A model generated the notes under the pieces. That model was not told the DNA's origin, did not search any database, and saw nothing but the letters and a program-made list of their open reading frames with translations. DNA of 64,000 bases from Caenimonas soli (GTDB lineage: Bacteria > Pseudomonadota > Gammaproteobacteria > Burkholderiales > Burkholderiaceae_C), in the NCBI RefSeq assembly GCF_013155545.1, contig NZ_JABJVV010000002.1:186001-250000 (forward strand), written 5' to 3'. How positions within the stretch are numbered: the stretch's first letter is position 1; the number at the start of each line of letters is the position of its first letter. Positions 1 through 8,900 of this stretch are shown here, one piece after another. Both the position numbers and the translations under genes were made by a program.

Positions 1-891
1 GGCCACGACGATATCGGGCTGCAATAGCCCGCCCTGCCCCAATGCCATCAGCGCGCCGACCTCCGCCAGGTCCTTGAGGCGGCGCTTGCCGCCTTCCGCC
101 AGGGCGGCGAATGCCGGCACCTTGCGCAGCCCCGTGGGCACCACCACCGCGTGCAAGTCCACCGTGTCGCCCACGGCTGGCAGGGCGACGATGCGCGGCC
201 GCTTGCCGGCGCGCTCCAGCGCCACACCCAGGCGCCAGGCCGAGTCGTACGCGTCGGTCGAGAGCTTGCTTCCGGCGATCAGGATCATCGGCGACGGCGG
301 CAGCGAGCCCCAGGCCGCCGGCAGATCGGCTACGGCCGAGCTGTCATACCGATAGGTAAAGCGTGTGGTCGGCTCGATCCGCAACAAGTTGCCGGGCGTG
401 CGGGTGTCGGAGCAGGTGTTCTCGCGGCCGATGGCGGTGCGCCAGTCCAGGTTGAACCGCACGAGCCCGCTAGACCGCGGCGCGCCGTCGACGGCCAGCG
501 TCAGGCTGCCGTCGCCGCGCTCGGCGGCCACGGGCCGCGCCGACACCGGGAAACCGTCGATCGACAGGATCAAGGTGGTACGGCCTCCATCGGCTCGCAC
601 GAAGCTGGCGTCCATCTGCAGCGTGCCGTTGGCGAAGGGCACGCCGGGCGGCACGGGCAGCACGATCTCGCGCGTGGCTTCGGGATAGCCCAGCACCAGG
701 GGGTTGGTGATGCCGATGTCCGCCAGGGTGACCACGCGCGAAACCCAGGTATCGCTGCTCATGCGACGGAACACTTCGGCAGGTGAGGCAGCCGAAGCTG
801 CGGCGGCGGGGGGCATGGCGCCTGCGGATTGGGCGAAGGCCATGCCCGGCAGTAAAGCAGTGACCAGTAGGACCGAGCGAAGTAGCTTCAA
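1..891 (-). CDS. Exported protein, possibly BcsB-like (3' end outside window)
   Basis: The frame is open from a TTG at 891 to the window edge (297 codons, no stop). The TTG follows AAGGGG at a 6-nt spacing and opens a clear signal peptide: MKLLRS, a hydrophobic core and cleavage near AFAQS at residue 20, so the mature protein is periplasmic. After an Ala/Pro-rich linker come beta-rich stretches and a CSDTRTPGNLLRIEP segment followed by TYRYD. That order loosely recalls BcsB, the periplasmic cellulose synthase subunit, but no decisive motif is visible and no bcsA lies upstream. The gene is divergent from the sulfurtransferase. The CDS is well supported; the family name is a weak inference. Confidence 0.6.
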   Translation of the reverse strand, partial: MKLLRSVLLVTALLPGMAFAQSAGAMPPAAAASAASPAEVFRRMSSDTWVSRVVTLADIGITNPLVLGYPEATREIVLPVPPGVPFANGTLQMDASFVRADGGRTTLILSIDGFPVSARPVAAERGDGSLTLAVDGAPRSSGLVRFNLDWRTAIGRENTCSDTRTPGNLLRIEPTTRFTYRYDSSAVADLPAAWGSLPPSPMILIAGSKLSTDAYDSAWRLGVALERAGKRPRIVALPAVGDTVDLHAVVVPTGLRKVPAFAALAEGGKRRLKDLAEVGALMALGQGGLLQPDIVVA

Positions 892-1106
892 TTGAATCCC
901 CTTGCTGCTGAGGCACTGCGTGGAGCTTGGCGCCCCTGGCTCAGCTTGTGTGTATCAAACCCGTTGTTGAATTTAGATTTTGTAACCGGGTTGACCCGAC
1001 AGCAAAGTCGCCGTCAGCGCGTAGGAGGGTGCCTACGAAAACGTCGGGATGTAAGAGAAAAGGCCAGCTAAACTCGCCCTCTCCACCGAGAACCGAACCC
1101 ACCACC

Positions 1107-2051
1107 ATGGCCGCGCTCAACATCAATGGCCGCCGTCAACCCGGCCACCTGTTGCCACGGCACCTTCCCCGATGGCAGCAACTGGTGACGCCCGGTTGGC
1201 TGGCCGCCCTGATTGCCGGGCAGCCTGTCATTGCCGCCCCGCCGGGCCAGTGGCGCCTGTTCGAAGTCGGGTGCGATGGCGCGGAGCTTTTTAAGCAAAG
1301 CCATATCCCCGGCGCCGGCTATCTGGATACCCAACAGTTGGAGAGCGGTCCGCTGTGGAACAAGGTTCCGGACCAGGCGCTGTTGCAGGTGCTCCTGGAC
1401 AACGGCATCCGTCACGACACCACGGTGCTGCTGTATGGCCGCAATATGCTGTCGGCGGCACGGGCCGCGCATCTGCTGTTGTATGCCGGGGTGGAAGACG
1501 TGCGCCTGCTCGACGGCGGTTTTCAGGCCTGGCAGGCCGCTGCTTGTCCCGTCTTGCCGGGAACGCCGCATCCACCTGCGACGGCGAGCGAATTTGGCGC
1601 CCACTTTCCCGCCCATCCGGAATACCTGATGGACATGCATCAGGTGCGTGAACTCATGCTTCGGAAAGATGGCGTTCTGGTCAGCATCCGCACCTGGAAT
1701 GAATTCATCGGCAAGACCTCCGGCTACAGCTACATCGCAGCAAAAGGCGATATCCCGGGAGCACGCTGGGGGCGCGCCGGCCTCGACGGCGATGTCAACA
1801 GCATGGACGATTTCCATCACCCGGACGGCACCATGAAGCCGCCCGCCGAGATCCAGGAGTTCTGGGGAAACGCGGGCATCCACTCAGGGCAGCGGACGAC
1901 GTTCTACTGCGGCACGGGGTGGCGCGCCTCCCTCGCCTTCTTCTATGCGTGGTTGATGAACTGGGAGCAGATCAGCGTGTATGACGGCGGCTGGTGCGAA
2001 TGGAGCAGCGATCCGGAGAATGAAAAAAGGACTTACGTCACTTCGACGTAA
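1107..2051 (+). CDS. Sulfurtransferase with two rhodanese domains
   Basis: A 314-residue protein with two rhodanese-like domains, the usual layout of thiosulfate or 3-mercaptopyruvate sulfurtransferases, which move a sulfane sulfur from a donor to cyanide or thiols. Only the C-terminal domain carries the active-site loop C-G-T-G-W-R (CxxGxR, Cys268). The N-terminal domain has YGRNML at the equivalent place and no cysteine, so it is the usual inactive structural half. The substrate cannot be read from the sequence. The ATG at 1107 is preferred because residues encoded further upstream look like untranslated leader; the Shine-Dalgarno is weak. No signal peptide is seen, so it is probably cytoplasmic. 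It is convergent with the 2070-2543 gene. Confidence 0.85.
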   Translation: MAALNINGRRQPGHLLPRHLPRWQQLVTPGWLAALIAGQPVIAAPPGQWRLFEVGCDGAELFKQSHIPGAGYLDTQQLESGPLWNKVPDQALLQVLLDNGIRHDTTVLLYGRNMLSAARAAHLLLYAGVEDVRLLDGGFQAWQAAACPVLPGTPHPPATASEFGAHFPAHPEYLMDMHQVRELMLRKDGVLVSIRTWNEFIGKTSGYSYIAAKGDIPGARWGRAGLDGDVNSMDDFHHPDGTMKPPAEIQEFWGNAGIHSGQRTTFYCGTGWRASLAFFYAWLMNWEQISVYDGGWCEWSSDPENEKRTYVTST

Positions 2052-2055
2052 GGCA

Positions 2056-2082
2056 GCGCGCGGCCTCAGCTAAGGCGCGCGT
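2056..2082. terminator. Hairpin between convergent genes
   Basis: GC-rich inverted repeat (GCGCGCGGCC ... AAGGCGCGCG) with a CAGCT-type loop lies between the stop codons of two convergent genes. It has one bulge and no T-run, so it is at best a weak bidirectional terminator. Confidence 0.3.
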
Positions 2083-2543
2083 GTGATGCCGATGTCGTCG
2101 AAAGCCAGGTGGTGCATGAACTCGCGAAGGATAAGAACGTAGGAAACGAATGGCCCGTCCGTTGGGACGCCGCTCGACGAGGACGGTCGGCCCAGCGAAA
2201 CCGCCGCCAGCTCGCCGAATATGTGCTCGACCTGTTGCAGCGTCAGCACACCCGTGTCCTGTCCAGCGGGCTGCGCAAGCGCGAGCAGCCTTGATGCGAT
2301 CGCGTCCGAGCTGACCAGTTTCGTCGACGGCGGCAGCACCTTGGCCAGCGGCATCACGGCCTCTTCGACGAAAGCGATCGCGGATTCCAGTTCCAGCTCC
2401 GACGGCGGCTCACGCCGGAAGGGTCCACGGCCAAGTTGCATCAGTCCAATGCCGAGTTGCAAGTCGACTGCGGACGAAAACCCAGCGTCGACGCAGACCC
2501 GCGTTTGCAGATCACCAATCGAAATACGCGTGATCTCGGTCAT
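2070..2543 (-). CDS. Hypothetical protein
   Basis: A 157-residue acidic protein that I do not recognise. It has no signal peptide, membrane segment or cysteine cluster. It opens MTEITRISIGDLQ and carries a helical middle rich in Glu/Leu (ELELESAIAFVEEAV) and a Ser-rich stretch (GRPSSSSG). It starts 20 nt after the doxX stop on the same strand, so the two are probably co-transcribed. It may be a small soluble partner or an unrelated passenger; nothing in the sequence decides. The coding call rests on its open length and its fit between neighbours. Confidence 0.6.
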   Translation of the reverse strand: MTEITRISIGDLQTRVCVDAGFSSAVDLQLGIGLMQLGRGPFRREPPSELELESAIAFVEEAVMPLAKVLPPSTKLVSSDAIASRLLALAQPAGQDTGVLTLQQVEHIFGELAAVSLGRPSSSSGVPTDGPFVSYVLILREFMHHLAFDDIGITRAP

Positions 2544-2563
2544 ATCAGTACCCTAGTTCTGCG

Positions 2564-3016
2564 TTAGCGCTGGCCGCTCCTTGACACCAGCGCGGCGTCC
2601 AGCGATGCACGGCCCGCGCCGCTGACGACCAGCGACACAGCCACCGCCAACAGCGCCAGTCCGAACTCGTAGCCATTGTTGGCGACGAACAGGCCCTTGT
2701 CGATGTGAACGGCGAAGATCGCCACCAGCATGGCAAAGGCCAGTGCGGCGGCGGCCGGGCGCACCAGCAGGCCCAACACCAATGCCACGCCGCCGAAGAA
2801 TTCGGCACTGCCAGCGAGCAGGGCCATCAGGTAGCCGGGTGCGAGACCGATGGATCCCATCCACTGGCCCGTGCCTTCGAGACCGTAGCCGCCGAACCAG
2901 CCGAACAACTTCTGGGCCCCGTGTGCCGCAAAGATCAGGCCCACCGGAATGCGAAGGGCCAGCGGCCCCCAGCTGGAGCCGGGTGCCAGCAGGCGTGGAA
3001 TGAAAGAACGTGTCAT
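2564..3016 (-). CDS. DoxX family membrane protein
   Basis: A 150-residue integral membrane protein with four hydrophobic segments at roughly residues 16-34, 56-78, 80-101 and 113-134. It carries the family signature RIPVGLIFAAHGAQKLFGWFGG and the later GSAEFFGG. DoxX-family proteins act in the inner membrane in quinone or thiol redox and stress responses; the specific role here is unknown. The ATG at 3016 is chosen because AAGGAG lies 8 nt upstream; longer in-frame starts lack a ribosome site. DoxX genes often sit beside a LysR regulator, and here a LysR fragment lies directly upstream. An AATTGT-N13-ACAATT inverted repeat at 3125-3149 may be its operator. Confidence 0.88.
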   Translation of the reverse strand: MTRSFIPRLLAPGSSWGPLALRIPVGLIFAAHGAQKLFGWFGGYGLEGTGQWMGSIGLAPGYLMALLAGSAEFFGGVALVLGLLVRPAAAALAFAMLVAIFAVHIDKGLFVANNGYEFGLALLAVAVSLVVSGAGRASLDAALVSRSGQR

Positions 3017-3124
3017 TTGAGTCTCCTTGATTCGATGTGGGATGGATGTTGCGGAGGCTTTTCCGCCGCCACAACTGCACTTTAAATGTCCCGAATCAAG
3101 AGATAAACCACCTGCTTTGAGATT

Positions 3125-3149
3125 AATTGTCTTCCTAATAGAAACAATT
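3125..3149. promoter_or_regulatory. Inverted repeat AATTGT-N13-ACAATT upstream of doxX
   Basis: Perfect 6-bp arms 13 nt apart in an AT-rich stretch about 110 bp upstream of the DoxX start and just before the end of the LysR remnant. The size suits a LysR-type dimer site. Assignment as operator is inference. Confidence 0.35.
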
Positions 3150-3153
3150 GAAG

Positions 3154-3627
3154 TCAAGGGCTCGTGCCAGTCTTCCTTTTCCTCGATGAAGTGACCCTCT
3201 GCTTGCGATGTGCCCTCGCCGCGTACTTGAGGCCGGCAATCGCAGGCGCGAGGACTTGCATGTCTGCATGCTGGGCATAGACGGCATACGCCGGGTAAGG
3301 GAACTCGGGCGCCCCAGGGATTTTGAAGAGGCGCCCGGCGGCCAGGTGTGTGCCAACCACCTGCTTCCTGAAGTAGCCGGCGCCGCCCGCCGCAAGCAGA
3401 TAGTCACGCGCCAGAGGGCCAAGGTTTGCAAAGACGCCTCCAGCCGACAACTCCGGGAACGCGATGGCGTGCTGTTCCGCAAACTCCGGCCCCCAGTCAA
3501 CGTAGATGTATTCCGCCGGCGTCGGAACCTGAAGTGTTCTATCAGTAGTCACGAGGATGAGCTTCTCCTCGATCAACAGATCGATCATCAATCCAGGTCT
3601 TCGCTGGGGGGCATAGACAAGAAGGCG
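3154..3627 (-). pseudogene. 5'-truncated LysR regulator (effector domain only)
   Basis: The frame reads like the second half of a LysR protein: RLLVYAPQRRPGL, then LLIEEKLILVTTD, WGPEFAEQH and LAAGGAGYFRKQVV are typical of the inducer-binding domain. It runs from just after an in-frame stop at 3628 to the TGA at 3154. The DNA-binding helix-turn-helix and first half of the effector domain are missing, and the 230 nt upstream hold no HTH coding in any frame I read. A short product could start at TTG 3591 or ATG 3588 but could not bind DNA in the usual way. It lies upstream of doxX on the same strand and was probably once its regulator. Confidence 0.75.
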
Positions 3628-3854
3628 TCACCGCGGTCAACGATCGCCGAATCCTGACTGCCGAACTTCCCGTGATGATGTGATTGGGCGCCAAGACACC
3701 TGATCTCATCCGTCCAAGCGCCTATACCAAAGTCGTAGCCCGCTCATCTCCCCGGCTACCCCCGCCATCCATCCGTGCAGGCGGAAGGTACGCATGTGCA
3801 ATGGCCGCTCCGCCCCCTTGCGCGTAGTCTCACTTGGAACGATGGAGATCACAG

Positions 3855-4238
3855 ATGCCGACAAAACCGCTCGTCGCGATCGTGGACGATGACGAATCCA
3901 TTCGCGTGACCACGAAGGACCTGCTCGAGTCTGCAGGATTGAATGCCGCGGCGTTCGCGTCTGCGGAAGACTTTCTGAGCTCGGGACTGCTGCCAAGCGT
4001 CTCATGCGCAATTGCCGACATGCGCATGCCCGGTATGAGCGGGCTGGCGCTGCATGAGCACCTCCTCGCATCGGGCAATCCCATTTCCACCATCCTCATC
4101 ACGGCCTACCCCGACGAGCTCGTCCGTGCCCGCGCTCTCCAGGCGGGCGTGGTTGCCTACCTCACGAAGCCGTTTACCGACGACGAACTGCTCGGCTGCA
4201 TCAGCTCCGCCGTGCGGCCGGGCCAAAGGAGCGTTTGA
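3855..4238 (+). CDS. Single-domain response regulator (FixJ-like receiver)
   Basis: A 127-residue stand-alone receiver domain. The acidic pair is in IVDDDES (residues 9-15), the phospho-acceptor is Asp55 (IADMRMPGMSG), the switch Thr lies in ILITAY and the conserved Lys in LTKPF. There is no output domain, so it probably relays or drains phosphate or acts by protein contact. The ATG at 3855 has GGAG at a 7-nt spacing; an earlier in-frame ATG at 3834 lacks one. Its TGA directly abuts the ATG of the unknown 4239 gene, indicating translational coupling. The facing FixJ-type pair at 5.3-9.1 kb is the obvious candidate kinase system. Confidence 0.85.
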   Translation: MPTKPLVAIVDDDESIRVTTKDLLESAGLNAAAFASAEDFLSSGLLPSVSCAIADMRMPGMSGLALHEHLLASGNPISTILITAYPDELVRARALQAGVVAYLTKPFTDDELLGCISSAVRPGQRSV

Positions 4239-4898
4239 ATGCCTGTTTTCTTGCATGAAGCCTATCTGCGGCAGGAATTCTCGCGAATGGGAACGGCGGC
4301 TTTGCACGGTGAACGGCTGGACGGAGCCAGTCGACTCGAAGCGCTCCTGGCAAGGGAACTGCGTCACCCCGAAGAGCTGCGGACCGCACGCGCAAATATT
4401 GCAGCTTCGGCAGCCATCCTGCCGATCGCACCGGAGATGGCGTGGGCGGTTCCGCAACTTCTCAAGCGGATTCAGCTTGTCTCGCCGGGCATCCTGTCGA
4501 CAAGCGGAGTACTGCGGTCCCTGATCCGGATGCCGGAGTTGGATGAGCAGTTCGCGAAAGCGTTCGCAGACTCCGGCTTTCTGTCGTGCGACCAGGCCAT
4601 CGAGCGAGTGCGCTGGAAATACGACGTCAGCGAGATGCTGGCGCTGCATCATGGTGGATCGGCCTGGCAAGTGCTTGAGCATTGCCGCGTCCTCCTGATG
4701 CAGCACCGCACGAAGCAGCCTCTCGATTGGGAAGGCGTGTTGATCGAGCTTCAGACACTGCTTTCATGGTTTCCGGAACTTCGCACGATCCAGCTGCTGG
4801 AGCAGCTCTACGCAAGACTGCGCGCGCTTCACACGAAGAGCGTACTCGCCGCTCAGTGCTGGCTGGATTGGCGTACCCAAGGAGCCCACCATGCATGA
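4239..4898 (+). CDS. Hypothetical protein coupled between two receiver genes
   Basis: A 219-residue, mostly helical, soluble protein that I do not recognise. The start codon is immediately next to the previous stop, and the end overlaps the next receiver gene by 8 nt (shared ATGCATGA), so three genes form one coupled unit. No membrane segment, Walker box, zinc site or clear phosphotransfer H-box motif is visible, although several histidines occur (LALHHGG near residue 135, LEHCRVLL near 147). By position it could be an output partner, phosphatase or histidine phosphotransfer protein for the flanking receivers. That is inference from context only. Confidence 0.7.
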   Translation: MPVFLHEAYLRQEFSRMGTAALHGERLDGASRLEALLARELRHPEELRTARANIAASAAILPIAPEMAWAVPQLLKRIQLVSPGILSTSGVLRSLIRMPELDEQFAKAFADSGFLSCDQAIERVRWKYDVSEMLALHHGGSAWQVLEHCRVLLMQHRTKQPLDWEGVLIELQTLLSWFPELRTIQLLEQLYARLRALHTKSVLAAQCWLDWRTQGAHHA

Positions 4899-5313
4899 AG
4901 ACGACCGGAACCGAAGAGATCTGCGTATCCTGGTGGTCGACGACAACCACGACGCCGCCTTCAGTTTGTCGGCCCTGCTCCAGCTCAAGGGACACCAGAC
5001 CAGCACGGCCCATAACGGCCTGGATGCCGTCCGGGCGGCAACCCGGGTGCGTTACGACGCAGTGGTGCTCGACCTGGGCATGCCCATCATGGACGGCTTC
5101 CAGGCGGCTGCCGTCCTCGGCCGGCTCAGGCCTGCGCCCCTGCTGATCGCCTACTCGGCCTGGGACGATGCCGAGACGCGGCGGCGCACAGCCGACCTGG
5201 GCTTCTCTGCGCACCTGAGGAAGCCGGTCCAGCTCGATGTCCTGGAGGCGGCACTGGGGCTGGCCCGTGAGGCCGATTCAGGTCGGCGGCGGAGTCACGG
5301 TGGCGAGCCGTAG
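4891..5313 (+). CDS. Single-domain response regulator
   Basis: A 140-residue stand-alone receiver. Acidic pocket VVDDNHD (residues 15-21), phospho-acceptor Asp61 in LDLGMPIMDG, switch Ser89 in AYSAWDD and Lys111 in LRKP. All key residues are present, so phosphorylation is expected. This style resembles the receivers that follow hybrid kinases, but here it is free-standing. It overlaps the unknown 4239 gene by 8 nt and runs tail-to-tail into the FixJ-type regulator gene, overlapping it by 36 nt on the opposite strand; transcription of one may interfere with the other. Confidence 0.85.
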   Translation: MHEDDRNRRDLRILVVDDNHDAAFSLSALLQLKGHQTSTAHNGLDAVRAATRVRYDAVVLDLGMPIMDGFQAAAVLGRLRPAPLLIAYSAWDDAETRRRTADLGFSAHLRKPVQLDVLEAALGLAREADSGRRRSHGGEP

Positions 5314-5913
5314 GACGTCGCCCATCCGCACGAGTTCGGGCAGGGACTTCGCTCGCATCTTGCGCATGATCTGTCCACGGTGGACCTTGACGGTCACCTC
5401 GCTCACGCCGAGATCGCCGGCGATCTGCTTGTTCATCCGCCCGAGGATCACGAGCGCCATGATCTCGCGCTCGCGCGGCGTGAGCGCGGCGAAGCGTTGC
5501 CGCAGGTCATCCAGGACGGCGCCCTCCCGGCGTTGCGCACGGTTGCGCTCGATGCCGATGTTGATCGCATCGAGCAGCTCCTGGTCGCGAAAAGGCTTGG
5601 TGAGGAACTCGACGGCCCCGGCCTTGATCGCGCGCACCGACATGGGGATGTCGCCGTGACCGGTGATGAAGATCACGGGAATAAGGACGCCCGCTTGTAC
5701 AAGCTCCTGCTGGAAGTTGAGGCCGCTCGACCCCGGCAATCTGACGTCGAGTACGAGACAGGCGGGGGCGTCAGGACGGGCCGCCTCGAAAAATTCCCGA
5801 GATGATGCGAACCCGCGAGCCTCCAGCCCGACGGAGGCAATGAGATCCTGCACGGCTTCGCGCATCGACGGATCGTCGTCGACAACGAAAACGATGGGAC
5901 GCTCCTCGGCCAT
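5278..5913 (-). CDS. FixJ/NarL-type response regulator with LuxR HTH
   Basis: A 211-residue two-domain regulator. The receiver spans residues 6-120 (VVDDDPS, phospho-acceptor Asp56 in LDVRLPGSSG, FITGHGD, LTKPF). A LuxR-type helix-turn-helix follows (LTPREREIMALVILGRMNKQ ... VSEVTVKVHR) at about 142-200. Phosphorylation should release the DNA-binding domain to act at target promoters. The start codon follows the stop of the sensor kinase gene with no gap, so kinase and regulator are co-translated and almost certainly cognate. The targets are unknown. The 3' end overlaps the facing receiver gene. Confidence 0.92.
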   Translation of the reverse strand: MAEERPIVFVVDDDPSMREAVQDLIASVGLEARGFASSREFFEAARPDAPACLVLDVRLPGSSGLNFQQELVQAGVLIPVIFITGHGDIPMSVRAIKAGAVEFLTKPFRDQELLDAINIGIERNRAQRREGAVLDDLRQRFAALTPREREIMALVILGRMNKQIAGDLGVSEVTVKVHRGQIMRKMRAKSLPELVRMGDVLRLATVTPPPT

Positions 5914-8900
5914 TTACAAAACCGGCTGCAGGGCCGGCAGCGAAAACCGGAAGACGGCGCCGCACGGCACGTTGGGCGTCACCCACAGCCGCCCGCCGTG
6001 GGCCTCGATGATCGAGCGGCTGATCGACAATCCCATCCCGATACCCTCCTCCTTGGTGGTGTAGAAGGCCTCGAAGAGCCGATCCACGTGGCCGGGATCG
6101 ACGCCAGGCCCCGAGTCTCGCACTTCCACAGTCACCGTGTTCGCGCCCTCCCGGGCGGAACCAATCGCGAGCTCACGCGTCCGAGCGCCGCTGCCTTTCA
6201 TCGCTTCGATGGCATTGACGAGGAGGTTCAGGACCACCTGCTGGAGCTGAACCCGATCGCCCTCGATGAGCGGCACGTCGGGCGCGAGCGACGTGTTCAG
6301 CGTGATGGCATTTCGGCGCACTTCATCGCGCGTCAATGCGATCACTTCGAGAATCGCTTCGTTGACGTCCACGAAATCCCTGCGCGGCGCCTGGCGATTG
6401 ACGAGTGCGCGGATACGGTCGACGACCTGGCTCGCCCGCCTGACGTCCGTGACGATGCGCTGGAGCGCGGATCGCGCCTTCTCCATCTCGGGCGGTTGGG
6501 CCGCCATCCAGCGCGTGCAGGCGGCAGCGCTCGCGCTGATGGCGCCAAGCGGCTGGTTCACCTCGTGCGCGATGGAGGCGGCGAGCACCCCGAGCGTCGT
6601 CACGCGGTTGACGCGCGCGAGCGCCGCCTCCGCGTCGCGCAACGCCTCGGAGGCGAGCTTGTGATCGGTGAGGTCGCGCGTGATGGCGAGTGCGGCCTCC
6701 ACCCGCTCGGAGCCCAATCGCAGGGGCGCGTAGATCACCGAGTAATAGTACCGGCCGCTCGCGTTCACGAACCATTCGGCGAACGACACCTGCTCACCCG
6801 CGAAACAGCGATCCATCCTGGGCTTGAGAATCTTCTCGTAGACCTCGCCGCCATGGAGATCGCTCACATGCAGGCCCGCGATTCGATCGGCCGGCATCTT
6901 CCAGTTGCGTTCATAGACCGGGTTGAGGCGTTGATAGCGGTAATCCCGGCCGATGACCGCCATGGCGTCCGGCGCACTCTCGAAGATGTGCCGGGTCAGC
7001 TGCTCGCTCGCGCTCAGCTCCTCTTGAGCATGCCGCAGCTCCGTGATGTCCTGGAGCGTACCGAAAGCGCGCAGCTTCTCCCGCGGCACGCCGCGCGTCG
7101 CCTCGCCCCGGCTATGCACGATTCGCACCTCGCCGTTCGGCCGAACGGCCCGGAATTCCAGGTCGAATCGCCCGTTGCCCTTGCCGGCAGCCACGATGGT
7201 CTCGACCAGCCTTGCCCGGTCCTCCGGGTGCGCGAGTTCCAGGGCCCGACCCCGGGATGAAGAGAGTTCTTGCTGCGCGATGCCGTAGATGCGACAAGCT
7301 TCCTCCGAGAGCGTCAGGCACTGGTTGCCCAGATCGTATTCCATGTAGCCCATGTGCCCGATGCGCTGAGCCTCTTCAAGCTTGCGTTCGCTTTCGCGCA
7401 AGCTGCGAAAAATGAGCAGGCTGGTGAGCGCGTCGTCCAGACGGCGGCCGATCTCCTCGAACAGACGTTTTTCCTGCTCGCTCCACACCCGCGCATGTGA
7501 GCACTGGTGCAGGCCGAAGAGGTAGACGCGGTCGACCTTGGGTCGTACGGCCACGGCCATCTGAGAGCGAGTGGCGAAGCGCTCGGCGATCGGGCCGGGC
7601 ACCTGCAGCTCGTGGCCCGGACCGAACAACACGGCGCCATCGGCCGCGCGAGCCGTGCGGAACACCTCCGCGACATCCGGGGTGAGCGGCACGTCGGCTC
7701 CCAGGGCGAACGCGCCGGGGAACTGCGGACGCGTATGTTCCATCACCGCGCGCCAGAACGGCGCATCGGGGTCGCACGGGTAGACAAGCCAGGCGCGGTC
7801 GCAAGCGAAAACCTCCAGCACAGCGTCAAGCACGTCGCTCATCATTCGTTCAATGTCATTGGTGCCGTGCATGGCGCGGTTGATCCGGTCCATGCTTTCC
7901 AGGAACCAGAGGTGGCCGGCGCGCTCTTCCTCCGCCACCTTGCGGTCGTGGATGTCGGTGTGCACGCCGTACCACTTCAGGACCTTTCCCCCGTCGCCCC
8001 GCAGCGGCACGGCGCGGCCGAGGAACCAGCGGTACTCGCCGTCGAAGCGACGCAGCCGCACCTCTTGCTCGAAAGGCTCGCCGGTGGCGATGCTGTGATT
8101 GCGTGCTGCCTTGTAGCGCGAAGCGTCCTCGGGATGAACCGCGGCCTTCGAATTGGCGGCATCAGGGCCGAGTCCGGTGTATTCGTGCCAGCGCCGGTTC
8201 CCCATCGCGTTTTGGCCGCTGGCATCGGTCACGAACGCCATGGCCGGCATGGTCTCGATGATGTCGCGCAGTTCCTTCTCGCGCTGACGCAGCGTCTCTT
8301 CCGCGCGCTTGCGTTCGGTGATGCTCCGGCCAACGCCCCGATAGCCGACGAAGGTGCCCATGTCGTCGAACACGGGCAAGCCGGAAACCGAAACATAGCG
8401 CTTGCCGCCGTCGGGAGTCGGGCGCGCGAGCTCGAAATCACGGAACGGCAGGTGGGCGTCGAGTGTCTCGCGGTGCCTGCGCCAAGCCTCTTCGTCGGGC
8501 TCCAGATACGGCACCTCCCATCGCGTCTTGCCGAGCTCGGCGCCCGGGGCGGGCCAGTCCGCCGTCACGGTCCGGTCGAATTCCTGCCGCACGAAGCGAT
8601 GCTGAGCATCGGTTTCCCAATACACGTCGAACGAGAACTGCACAAGGGTGCGAAAACGCTCCTCGCTCTCGCGCAGCGCCTTCTCGGCGCGCTTGCGCTC
8701 GGTGATGCGGTCACTCGTCTGCAGCACCGCGACGGGCTCGCCGTGCTCGTCACGCTGCAGGACCCAGCGGCTCGCCACGACGACCGGCGTCCCATCCTTT
8801 CGGATGTGCTGCAGTTCGCCCTCCCAGCGGCCGGTGCCCAGCAACGCCTCATTGATCCGCTCGATGGGGGCCGGGAAGACCGTCTGCAGGAGATGGTGGG

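Noticed and set aside
927..1106. Extended N-terminus for the sulfurtransferase
   Set aside because: The 60 upstream in-frame codons are Lys/Arg/Pro-rich, unlike rhodanese N-termini, and the region is the likely divergent promoter.
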